The translations under genes were made by a program, and so were the position numbers. Positions 1-4,948 of a stretch of DNA of 5,143 bases are shown here, piece by piece. This DNA comes from Sediminibacterium ginsengisoli (GTDB lineage: Bacteria; Bacteroidota; Bacteroidia; Chitinophagales; Chitinophagaceae): positions 1-5,143 of the forward strand of contig CALPLN020000131.1 in NCBI GenBank assembly GCA_943324415.2, read 5' to 3'. Numbering within the stretch: the stretch's first letter is position 1; every line of letters starts with the position of its first letter. The notes beneath the pieces are model-generated. The model did no database searches. It worked only from the letters and a program-made list of their open reading frames with translations, and had not been told where the DNA came from.

Positions 1-1
1 T

Positions 2-649
2 CATTGTCATTTCGTAACCTCTACTACGCACAAAACATTACGCGGACCAAGAGGCGGTGTGATCATGATGGCTAAAGACGGTGAGAATACCTTAGGCTTA
101 AAAGATATAAAAGGAAATTTAAGATTGTGGTCTAATGTGATTGATATGGCTGTATTCCCAGGAACACAAGGTGGGCCATTAGAGCATGTCATTGCAGCAA
201 AAGCCATTGCATTTGGTGAAATCCTTTCTGATGAATTTACCGTGTACGCGAAACAAGTTCAAAAGAATGCACAAACCATGGCAGCAGCATTTGTGGCAAA
301 AGGCTATGAAATCATCAGTGGCGGTACAGACAATCATTTGATGTTAATTGACCTTAGAAATAAAAATATCAGTGGTAAAAAAGCCGAGCAGGTTTTAGGC
401 ATGGCAGATATTACAGCGAATAAAAATATGGTGCCTTATGACGACAAATCTGCTTTTGTAACATCTGGTATCCGTTTCGGGGTGGCTGCAATTACAACAA
501 GAGGGATGAACGAAGGTCATATCCCATTTGTTGTTGATGCCATTGATACCGCATTGATGAATGCAGATAATGAAACCGTATTGGCAAACACGAAAAAAGA
601 AGTCAACAAGTTCATGGAGCAATTTGTATTGTACCCAGAATTAGGATAA
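2..649 (+). CDS. glyA: Serine hydroxymethyltransferase, C-terminal half (5' end outside window)
   Basis: This cytosolic PLP enzyme interconverts serine plus tetrahydrofolate with glycine plus 5,10-methylene-tetrahydrofolate, the main source of one-carbon units. The open frame runs in from before the window; the first full codon is at position 2 and 215 residues are visible. The diagnostic motif TTHKTLRGPRGG lies at the very start (read here as TSTTHKTLRGPRGG), and its lysine, codon 32-34, is the one that forms the Schiff base with PLP in this family. Further family signatures are FPGTQGGPLEHVIAAKA and SGIRFGVAAITTRG; the arginine at 473-475 in the latter matches the substrate-carboxylate-binding arginine. 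About 204 residues follow the PLP lysine, fitting a full-length enzyme of roughly 420 residues, so the C-terminus looks intact. The GTG and ATG codons around 59-70 are internal, not starts. The DUF4293 gene follows after 17 bases, probably in the same transcript. Confidence 0.97.
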   Translation, partial: HCHFVTSTTHKTLRGPRGGVIMMAKDGENTLGLKDIKGNLRLWSNVIDMAVFPGTQGGPLEHVIAAKAIAFGEILSDEFTVYAKQVQKNAQTMAAAFVAKGYEIISGGTDNHLMLIDLRNKNISGKKAEQVLGMADITANKNMVPYDDKSAFVTSGIRFGVAAITTRGMNEGHIPFVVDAIDTALMNADNETVLANTKKEVNKFMEQFVLYPELG

Positions 650-666
650 TCATTTAACTTTAGGAT

Positions 667-1068
667 ATGATACAAAGAATACAAACCATTTGGTTACTGA
701 TAGCTAGTGCTGCTGCATTCTCTATTTTGAAGTTCCCATTTTATTACACTCCCGAGCCCAACGCTTTGGAGATCAATGGCGCTGGTCAATATAGCACCCT
801 TATCACTCTAGCTTTCAGTGCTTGCTTATCTTTTATCAGCATTTTTTTATACGGAAACCGTATGTTACAATTAAAAGTAACCTTGGTTAACTTTATGCTT
901 TCAGGATTGATTGGGTATTTCATTTATACTATTGTTATCGCGCATCCAGGAGGAGGATTTACGCTTGCTTCTGCTGGATTATTTTTAATCCCAATCTTAC
1001 AATTGATTGCTTGTTACAAAATTTATCAGGACGAAAAAATGGTTAAAAGCGCGGATAGAATTAGATAA
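667..1068 (+). CDS. DUF4293 family four-helix membrane protein
   Basis: A 133-residue integral membrane protein of unknown function that I recognise as the Bacteroidota family DUF4293. It opens with MIQRIQTIWLL, a typical start of the family, and ends with a charged tail (DEKMVKSADRIR) that is also characteristic. Four hydrophobic segments are visible at about residues 7-24, 43-62, 71-91 and 98-118, joined by short loops, which fits the small four-helix architecture of the family. There is no signal peptide separate from the first helix and no catalytic motif. The ATG lies 17 bases after the glyA stop with no clear promoter in between, so co-transcription with glyA is likely; this is position-based and gives no functional link to folate metabolism. 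The stop codon sits beside the terminator of the convergent operon. Family assignment is from remembered sequence features. Confidence 0.85.
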   Translation: MIQRIQTIWLLIASAAAFSILKFPFYYTPEPNALEINGAGQYSTLITLAFSACLSFISIFLYGNRMLQLKVTLVNFMLSGLIGYFIYTIVIAHPGGGFTLASAGLFLIPILQLIACYKIYQDEKMVKSADRIR

Positions 1069-1098
1069 AAAATAACCCCCACATAGAAATGCAGGGGT
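1067..1098 (-). terminator. Intrinsic terminator of the blaI-blaR1 operon
   Basis: The stem pairs 1075-1079 with 1094-1098 (ACCCC/GGGGT), has a 2x2 internal mismatch, then pairs 1082-1084 with 1089-1091 (CAT/ATG) around an AGAA loop. On the minus strand it is followed by TTATTTTTTA (complement of A1067-1072), the U-run expected of an intrinsic terminator, about 30 bases past the blaR1 stop. On the plus strand no T-run follows, so it should work less well for the glyA-DUF4293 transcript. Its U-run overlaps the stop codon of the DUF4293 gene. Confidence 0.7.
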
Positions 1099-1128
1099 AT
1101 AAGTAAAACATAAGCTCAGTTTATATCA

Positions 1129-2979
1129 TTAGTCTTTCGCAATGGCAAACACAATAGTCTGTGTGACAAAGTAATTTACCTTATTCCCATTTTGCTCAGC
1201 TGGAATCCATTTAGGTCCTTTCTCAATAATTCTTACTGCTTCAGCGGCAGTACCATAACCTGGATCATTTAACGCCTCAACGTTTCTCACTTCACCAGTA
1301 CTTGTTACAACAAAACTCAATATTACTCTATATTGACCCGATGGTGCACCTTTTGAAACTGGTAAATCACGATTTAAGTTTTTACTCAAATAGCTCACCC
1401 AGCCACTTGAACCTCCTGGAAATTGAGGCGATTTCTGTGCTGTATAAAAAATAGGTTCGTTATTTATTTTGGAATCAACCAATTTCTGAATTTTTGGTGC
1501 ATTGAATATCGTTGCTTCCTCTTTACTCTTTTTCCCATATCCAATAACAGTCTCCGATGGTATTTTATTTTGTAAGTTATTTTTAGCACCTTGTCTTGTA
1601 GCTATAAAAATTACGCCGTTTTTTGCCGGCTCACCATAAAGAGAAACAACAGAAGGGTCTTTTCGGATAGTCATAGACTCGATTTCACTTGTTCGTATCG
1701 TATCTATATCTATCGCACTTGCATTCTTTAAAGGAACTCCGTCTACCACATACAATGGTGTTGTAGTAGAAACATATTTCGCATCAACAATGATTCTTTT
1801 TACAGAAGTAGACGATTTTAACGTGATTTCAATGACACCATTTTGACCATCTTCAGCAAATTTATCGATTGCTTTTTCACCCTTCCAGACTTTTACAGAT
1901 TCAATGTCATTTGGCGATATTGAACGCATTTCGATTTCTGACATTTTTACTCCATTTACAAAATAAACTGGATTTACTCCATTTGAGGGCGGTGGTGGAG
2001 GAGGTGGTGGAGGTAACAACTTTGCATTACTAGTATTTGCAGGCTTTGCAGTATCAATAACTAATTGTGAAATGTTGTTTTTAATTGCTTCAACTTTATT
2101 TTCAATGATTTCTTTTGCATGTACTTTAATGGACACTAAACATACAGATGCAATTAATACAGGTAATACCATGACCCTTCTGACGTAAGAGTATTTTGTG
2201 GTGGTGGATGTTGTTAACATGATTAAGCGACGTTTAATGGATGAATAAAAAAATTGGTGGGTTGGACTTAAAAAATGATTGCCATAATGGGTTTGCAATA
2301 ACATTTTTGCAAAAGCAGCCACATCGGCATTACCTACAGCTTCTTCGTCTGCAATAAATTCATGAATTGCCATAAGCTCTTTTTGTATGATCCAATTAAA
2401 AGGATTTACCCAAAAAAGAGACGCTACAATTTGACAATAGATTCGATCCCAGGTATGCCTTTGTTGGATATGGGTAATTTCATGTTTGAAAATTTGTTGT
2501 CCCCCTTCATCTTGTAATGAAATAGCCTCTTTCCAAAATAAATTATTAAAAAAAGAAAAGGGGGCATTTTCTTCTTCAGTATGTACAAAGTCAAATCCTT
2601 CCATCGGCGTTACTTGAGATTTACGCTTAATATTTTGGATTTTGATTATTTGAATCAACAACATGGTTACAAATGTCATTGCAATTAAAACCGAACCCAT
2701 TAAAACAAAGTCCATCCAAGTAAAATGATAAGCAGATTGCTTGACTGGTAAAACCAATTGTATCACTTCATAAGAACCATACAGCACAGGCTCTTCAATC
2801 GAAAACCAATCGAAATTTAATAAAGGGGCAATCAAACTAATTACGGATGCAGACAACAAATAAAATCGATTGTAATAGTGAAATTTTTTATTTCTTAATG
2901 CAATCCAGTAGTAGCCTACAAACAATCCTGAAATTAAAATGGTTTGAAATAAATACAGAAAAATAGATTGACTAGTCAT
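1129..2979 (-). CDS. M56 (BlaR1-type) membrane zinc peptidase with plug-like repeats and TonB C-terminal domain
   Basis: A 616-residue membrane protease-receptor of the BlaR1/MecR1 family, which on signal perception turns on a cytoplasmic zinc protease that relieves BlaI repression. Hydrophobic helices lie at about residues 6-26, 38-54, 91-113 and 269-288. Between the third and fourth is the zinc site: HEITH at 166-170 (His166, Glu167, His170) plus a probable third ligand, Glu207, in HEFIADEE. After the last helix comes a presumably periplasmic part: nine prolines (323-331), two repeats at about 336-390 and 407-465 that resemble TonB-receptor plug modules (Y-V-[ND]-G-V ... IES ... NGVI-I-T), and a TonB C-terminal domain at about 518-614 (FPGG ... 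GEVRNVEAL ... EAVRIIEKGPKWIPAEQNG). No penicillin-binding domain is present, so beta-lactam sensing is not supported; the ligand is unknown. The ATG overlaps the end of blaI by 8 bp (ATGACTAG), implying translational coupling. Domain calls are from visible motifs; plug-like repeat assignment is the least certain. Confidence 0.93.
   Translation of the reverse strand: MTSQSIFLYLFQTILISGLFVGYYWIALRNKKFHYYNRFYLLSASVISLIAPLLNFDWFSIEEPVLYGSYEVIQLVLPVKQSAYHFTWMDFVLMGSVLIAMTFVTMLLIQIIKIQNIKRKSQVTPMEGFDFVHTEEENAPFSFFNNLFWKEAISLQDEGGQQIFKHEITHIQQRHTWDRIYCQIVASLFWVNPFNWIIQKELMAIHEFIADEEAVGNADVAAFAKMLLQTHYGNHFLSPTHQFFYSSIKRRLIMLTTSTTTKYSYVRRVMVLPVLIASVCLVSIKVHAKEIIENKVEAIKNNISQLVIDTAKPANTSNAKLLPPPPPPPPPSNGVNPVYFVNGVKMSEIEMRSISPNDIESVKVWKGEKAIDKFAEDGQNGVIEITLKSSTSVKRIIVDAKYVSTTTPLYVVDGVPLKNASAIDIDTIRTSEIESMTIRKDPSVVSLYGEPAKNGVIFIATRQGAKNNLQNKIPSETVIGYGKKSKEEATIFNAPKIQKLVDSKINNEPIFYTAQKSPQFPGGSSGWVSYLSKNLNRDLPVSKGAPSGQYRVILSFVVTSTGEVRNVEALNDPGYGTAAEAVRIIEKGPKWIPAEQNGNKVNYFVTQTIVFAIAKD
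1987..2013 (-). repeat. Poly-proline codon run (nine CCN codons)
   Basis: Nine consecutive proline codons (residues 323-331 of the M56 protein) join the end of the membrane protease part to the plug-like repeats. On the plus strand this is a GGN run of mixed ggt and gga codons, so it is repetitive but not a perfect microsatellite. The protein segment should be a stiff extended hinge, and translation through it would be expected to need elongation factor P. Confidence 0.85.
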
Positions 2980-3340
2980 GGCTCTTGTTTTTAAGTTGTT
3001 GTAAAAGCAATTCCAAATCTTCGATCGACATTTGTTTCTTATCTACTAAAAAGGATACGACATTAGAATAGGACCCTTCAAAATACCTTTCCGTCAAACC
3101 CTCTATTCTTTTTCCAGAATAAGCAGCTTTACTGACTAAAGGATGGTAAAAATTATTTCGGTTGGGATTTTGTATCCCAACGAACTCCTTTTCCACTAAA
3201 ATTTTCAATAAGGTTGCCACCGTATTATGATGTGGCTTTGGCGCCTCCAATGCTTCTAAAATATCTTTGATATACCCTCCTTGATCCAGCGACCAAAGGG
3301 CTTGCATGATTTGTTCTTCGGCTTGAGTCAGTTTCTTCAT
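2972..3340 (-). CDS. blaI: BlaI/MecI-family winged-helix transcriptional repressor
   Basis: A 122-residue cytoplasmic repressor of the penicillinase-repressor (BlaI/MecI/CopY) family. The N-terminal winged helix starts with LTQAEEQIMQALWSL; the recognition helix is around residues 37-53 (HHNTVATLLKILVEKEF) and the wing around 54-67 (GIQNPNRNNFYHPLV). The C-terminal half (about 80-118) forms the helical dimerisation region, with the stretch SNVVSFLVD (92-100) where family members are cut by their receptor protease; the exact bond here cannot be read. Length is usual for the family. It is the first gene of the operon and overlaps the receptor gene by 8 bp, the standard repressor-receptor pairing. 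Two palindromes just upstream of its start indicate autoregulation. The symbol follows the family; its regulon is unknown, and no beta-lactamase gene is visible here. Confidence 0.93.
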   Translation of the reverse strand: MKKLTQAEEQIMQALWSLDQGGYIKDILEALEAPKPHHNTVATLLKILVEKEFVGIQNPNRNNFYHPLVSKAAYSGKRIEGLTERYFEGSYSNVVSFLVDKKQMSIEDLELLLQQLKNKSHD

Positions 3341-3359
3341 ATTATTCTTTTAAACTTTG

Positions 3360-3377
3360 TAACTAAATTCTTAGTCA
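3360..3377. promoter_or_regulatory. Putative BlaI operator O1 (over the blaI start point)
   Basis: ACTAA-ATTC-TTAGT at 3362-3375 is a perfect 5-bp inverted repeat around 4 bases; one flanking pair (3360/3377) also matches. It overlaps the predicted -7 element by two bases and covers the predicted transcription start of blaI. The same ACTAA-N4-TTAGT motif recurs 24 bp away (O2), which argues against chance. Assignment to BlaI is inferred from position and the known autoregulation of this family. Confidence 0.7.
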
Positions 3378-3407
3378 ATATTATAACTAATTTTTTAGTT
3401 AGACAAA
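3376..3407 (-). promoter_or_regulatory. Putative promoter of blaI-blaR1
   Basis: On the minus strand, TTTG (complement of 3404-3407) is followed after 20 bases by TAATATTG (complement of 3376-3383), one mismatch from the Bacteroidota -7 consensus TAnnTTTG. A TATAAT string is also present (3380-3385). The expected start point is near 3369-3370, about 30 bases before the blaI ATG. The 18-bp palindrome O2 lies entirely inside the 20-bp spacer, so a bound repressor would exclude the sigma factor. Confidence 0.6.
3384..3401. promoter_or_regulatory. Putative BlaI operator O2 (inside the promoter spacer)
   Basis: TAACTAA-TTTT-TTAGTTA is a perfect 7-bp inverted repeat around 4 bases, the stronger of the two palindromes. 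It shares the ACTAA-N4-TTAGT core with O1, centre to centre 24 bp. It sits between the -33 and -7 elements of the predicted blaI promoter and ends 9 bp before the -33 element of the divergent promoter. That BlaI is the binder is inference. Confidence 0.75.
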
Positions 3408-3410
3408 TAA

Positions 3411-3442
3411 TTTGGCTGTTATTTTTAAATGGAATAATTTTA
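3411..3442 (+). promoter_or_regulatory. Putative promoter of the SPFH-RHH gene pair
   Basis: TTTG at 3411-3414 is followed after 20 bases by TAATTTTA (3435-3442), one mismatch from TAnnTTTG, the same spacing as seen for the divergent blaI promoter. The predicted start near 3449 leaves about 23 untranslated bases before the ATG at 3472. In such AT-rich DNA a near-match can arise by chance, so this is moderate evidence. Confidence 0.45.
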
Positions 3443-3461
3443 TGATATCATTTTAATATCA
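3443..3461. promoter_or_regulatory. Inverted repeat in the leader of the SPFH gene
   Basis: TGATAT (3443-3448) and ATATCA (3456-3461) form a 6-bp inverted repeat around 7 bases, exactly at the predicted start point of the SPFH transcript. It could be an operator, for example for the ribbon-helix-helix protein encoded by the second gene. It is short and purely AT-rich apart from the outer G/C pair, so chance is a real alternative. Confidence 0.3.
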
Positions 3462-3471
3462 AATTACTACT

Positions 3472-4344
3472 ATGGAAAAGTTAATGAAACCAATGAATGG
3501 CTATAAAGCAGCCTTAATAGCACTTATGTCATTTATCACTGGTTTATATGGAATTATTAGTACAGCACAAAACTCAACTCCAAGCGGAGGCGTAATTATC
3601 TTTGGCGTTTTATTTATTCTGTTCGGTGTTTTTTTAATGAGGGGATTAATGGTGGTGGATCCAAACTATAGTATTGTACTTACCTTCTTTGGTAAATATG
3701 TAGGAACAGTAAGGGAAAATGGATTGCAGTTTGTGAATCCTTTTTATTCAAAATTGAAAGTTTCCCTTCGATCTCAAAGTATTGAGAGTACTAAATTAAA
3801 AGTAAATGACAAGTTGGGGAACCCTATTGAAATTGCAGCAGTGATATTATATGAAATAAGTGATACCTATAAAGCAGTTTTTGATGTAACTAATTTTAAT
3901 GAATATATGAAAAACCAAAGTGAGGCAGCAGTTCGTCATTTAGCAACAAGTTACCCATATGATAATATTGAGGATGAACATGCGCAAATAACATTGCGTG
4001 ATGGCGGTGAAAAAGTAATCAAAATGCTTGAACAAGAACTAAATGAGAGACTAATAAAAGCAGGTATTAATGTTACTGAAGCAAGAATTAGTCATTTGGC
4101 TTATGCTTCAGAAATAGCTGGTGCAATGCTACAACGTCAACAAGCCACAGCAATTGTAGCTGCTAGAACTAAAATAGTAGAAGGTGCAGTGGGTATGGTG
4201 GAAATGGCATTAGCAATGTTGTCAGAAAAAGATATAGTAGTGCTAGATGACGATAAAAAAGCTGCAATGGTAAGTAATTTAATGGTGGTGCTTTGTGGTG
4301 AAAAATCAGCCTCTCCAGTTTTAAATACTGGCACTCTTTATTAA
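3472..4344 (+). CDS. Membrane-anchored SPFH/band-7 domain protein
   Basis: A 290-residue protein with two closely spaced hydrophobic helices (about residues 11-30 and 40-60), forming an N-terminal hairpin, followed by an SPFH/band-7 domain (stomatin-prohibitin-flotillin-HflK/C) from about 60 to 235. Typical traits are VDPNYSIVLTFFGKYVGTV leading into the NPFY turn, the beta-rich middle with IEIAAVILYEISD, YPYDNIEDEH, and the helical part with LNERLIKAGINVTEARISHLAYASEIA and AMLQRQQATAIVAAR. Such proteins form oligomeric rings or membrane microdomains and often partner proteases or other membrane proteins. The C-terminal tail (VSNLMVVLCGEKSASPVLNTGTLY) ends in NTGTLY, which I recall as conserved in this subgroup and which may be a docking peptide. 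No NfeD or protease gene is adjacent; instead an RHH gene follows after 16 bases. The function of this subgroup is not established. ATG at 3472 is the only start giving the complete hairpin. Confidence 0.92.
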   Translation: MEKLMKPMNGYKAALIALMSFITGLYGIISTAQNSTPSGGVIIFGVLFILFGVFLMRGLMVVDPNYSIVLTFFGKYVGTVRENGLQFVNPFYSKLKVSLRSQSIESTKLKVNDKLGNPIEIAAVILYEISDTYKAVFDVTNFNEYMKNQSEAAVRHLATSYPYDNIEDEHAQITLRDGGEKVIKMLEQELNERLIKAGINVTEARISHLAYASEIAGAMLQRQQATAIVAARTKIVEGAVGMVEMALAMLSEKDIVVLDDDKKAAMVSNLMVVLCGEKSASPVLNTGTLY

Positions 4345-4360
4345 TCTTAAAAATATAAGT

Positions 4361-4567
4361 ATGTCATTAACAAAAAAAACATTTGTATTAAGAATCAATG
4401 ATGAAAGCTTTTCTGCATTAGCAAAATGGGCTGAAGATGAATTCAGAAGTGTAAACGGACAAATTGAAATGATTTTAGACAAAGCATTGAAAGATTCCGG
4501 TAGAAAAAAAGAGCAGTCATACAATAATAACAGCACTGTAAAAAGCTTAGTAAAGAATAAAATTTAA
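4361..4567 (+). CDS. Arc-type ribbon-helix-helix small protein paired with the SPFH gene
   Basis: A 68-residue basic protein with the Arc/MetJ ribbon-helix-helix pattern. A short strand (about residues 6-12, KTFVLRI) would pair in the dimer and enter the DNA major groove. Helix one (about 14-28, including ALAKWAEDEF) and helix two (about 31-46, VNGQIEMILDKALKDS) follow, with the conserved RSVNGQIE turn between them. Residues 48-68 are a Lys/Asn-rich tail that looks disordered. Family members bind DNA as dimers of dimers and often repress their own operon. It lies 16 bases behind the SPFH gene on the same strand, so the two are probably one transcript; I recall the same pairing elsewhere, suggesting a joint role. 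It converges on hicB with 14 bases between stops. DNA binding is inferred from the fold; it could instead mainly bind the SPFH partner. Confidence 0.88.
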   Translation: MSLTKKTFVLRINDESFSALAKWAEDEFRSVNGQIEMILDKALKDSGRKKEQSYNNNSTVKSLVKNKI

Positions 4568-4588
4568 CTTGCTCAGATTTACTAAGCT
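4544..4588 (-). terminator. Hairpin between the convergent RHH and hicB genes, probable hicB terminator
   Basis: AGCTTAGTAAA at 4544-4554 and TTTACTAAGCT at 4578-4588 form a perfect 11-bp inverted repeat with a 23-base loop. It starts inside the last codons of the RHH gene and ends inside the last codons of hicB. On the minus strand the stem is followed by a T-run (AAGCTTTTTACAG), as for an intrinsic terminator of hicB. On the plus strand no T-run follows. The loop is long for a terminator, so another role is possible. Confidence 0.5.
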
Positions 4589-4920
4589 ACTTCAATCTCC
4601 CTCTCAATCGCATTTTGTACAAGCTGATTCAAACTAATGCCTTTTGTAGTAGCAAGCTTAGCTGCCTTTTGATGAAGATCGGGTGTTACACAAATATTGA
4701 ATGATCCTTTAAAGCGTTTATTAAGAGGCTTATTTGTTTGTTTACATATTTCAATATAATCTTCAACTGCTTCTTTAAAAGCATTTTTTACTTCAGTGAC
4801 AGACCCTCCTTCATATAAAATCAAATCTTCTATACATTCTATTTTGCCATGTAGGATTTCATCTTCTGCACTAAAAGATACCGATCCAAGAAAGCCTTTG
4901 TAGTTTAATGTATTTTTCAT
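4582..4920 (-). CDS. hicB: HicB-family antitoxin without visible HicA partner
   Basis: A 112-residue protein of the HicB family (COG4226-like). The N-terminal part (about 6-62) has the partial RNase-H-like pattern: YKGFLGSVSFSAEDEILHGKI, then EGGSVTEVKNAFKEAVEDYIEIC. A ribbon-helix-helix DNA-binding part follows at about 70-112 (FNICVTPDLHQKAAKLATTKGISLNQLVQNAIERE). In type II toxin-antitoxin loci HicB neutralises the HicA mRNA nuclease and represses the operon. No hicA is present: 14 bases downstream is the stop of the convergent RHH gene, and the 223 bases upstream hold no frame with HicA features. It is either an orphan regulator, as is common in this subgroup, or its partner lies beyond the window. 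A perfect 16-bp palindrome 12 bases before the ATG suggests autoregulation. The symbol follows the family rather than shown antitoxin activity. Confidence 0.85.
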   Translation of the reverse strand: MKNTLNYKGFLGSVSFSAEDEILHGKIECIEDLILYEGGSVTEVKNAFKEAVEDYIEICKQTNKPLNKRFKGSFNICVTPDLHQKAAKLATTKGISLNQLVQNAIEREIEVA

Positions 4921-4932
4921 TTTTTTAAATTA

Positions 4933-4948
4933 AACTTATTTATAAGTT
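4933..4948. promoter_or_regulatory. 16-bp palindrome before hicB, candidate autoregulatory operator
   Basis: AACTTAT-TT-ATAAGTT is a perfect 7-bp inverted repeat around two bases, ending 12 bases upstream of the hicB ATG. Its position fits an operator for the RHH domain of HicB, which represses its own gene in characterised loci. A near -7 string (TAAGTTTA on the minus strand, 4931-4938) overlaps it. As an RNA the site could instead form a small hairpin in the leader. Confidence 0.5.

Noticed and set aside
59..70. GTG/ATG codons as a possible start of a shorter gene
   Set aside because: They lie inside the conserved PLP-binding motif region of GlyA; the frame is open and clearly coding back to position 2.
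7..207. Minus-strand open frame of 66 codons
   Set aside because: It lies opposite conserved glyA coding sequence, shows no family features, and is explained as an antisense shadow.
395..622. Minus-strand open frame of 75 codons, Cys/His-rich
   Set aside because: It lies opposite conserved glyA sequence; the Cys/His look comes from the complement of Ala/Met/Asn-rich codons, with no proper zinc-motif spacing.
1075..1098. Hairpin as a true bidirectional terminator
   Set aside because: The plus-strand side lacks a T-run after the stem, so only the minus-strand call is supported.
1129..2979. Classical beta-lactam resistance operon
   Set aside because: The receptor has no penicillin-binding sensor domain and no beta-lactamase gene is nearby, so resistance cannot be claimed.
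4137..4334. Minus-strand open frame of 65 codons
   Set aside because: It lies opposite the conserved C-terminal part of the SPFH gene and shows no recognisable domain.
4321..4536. Hydrophobic minus-strand frame of 71 codons that could pass as a toxin-like peptide
   Set aside because: It is the complement of the RHH gene, whose frame has clear fold-specific conservation; the hydrophobic look comes from reversed Lys/Glu/Asn codons. It also has no promoter or partner.
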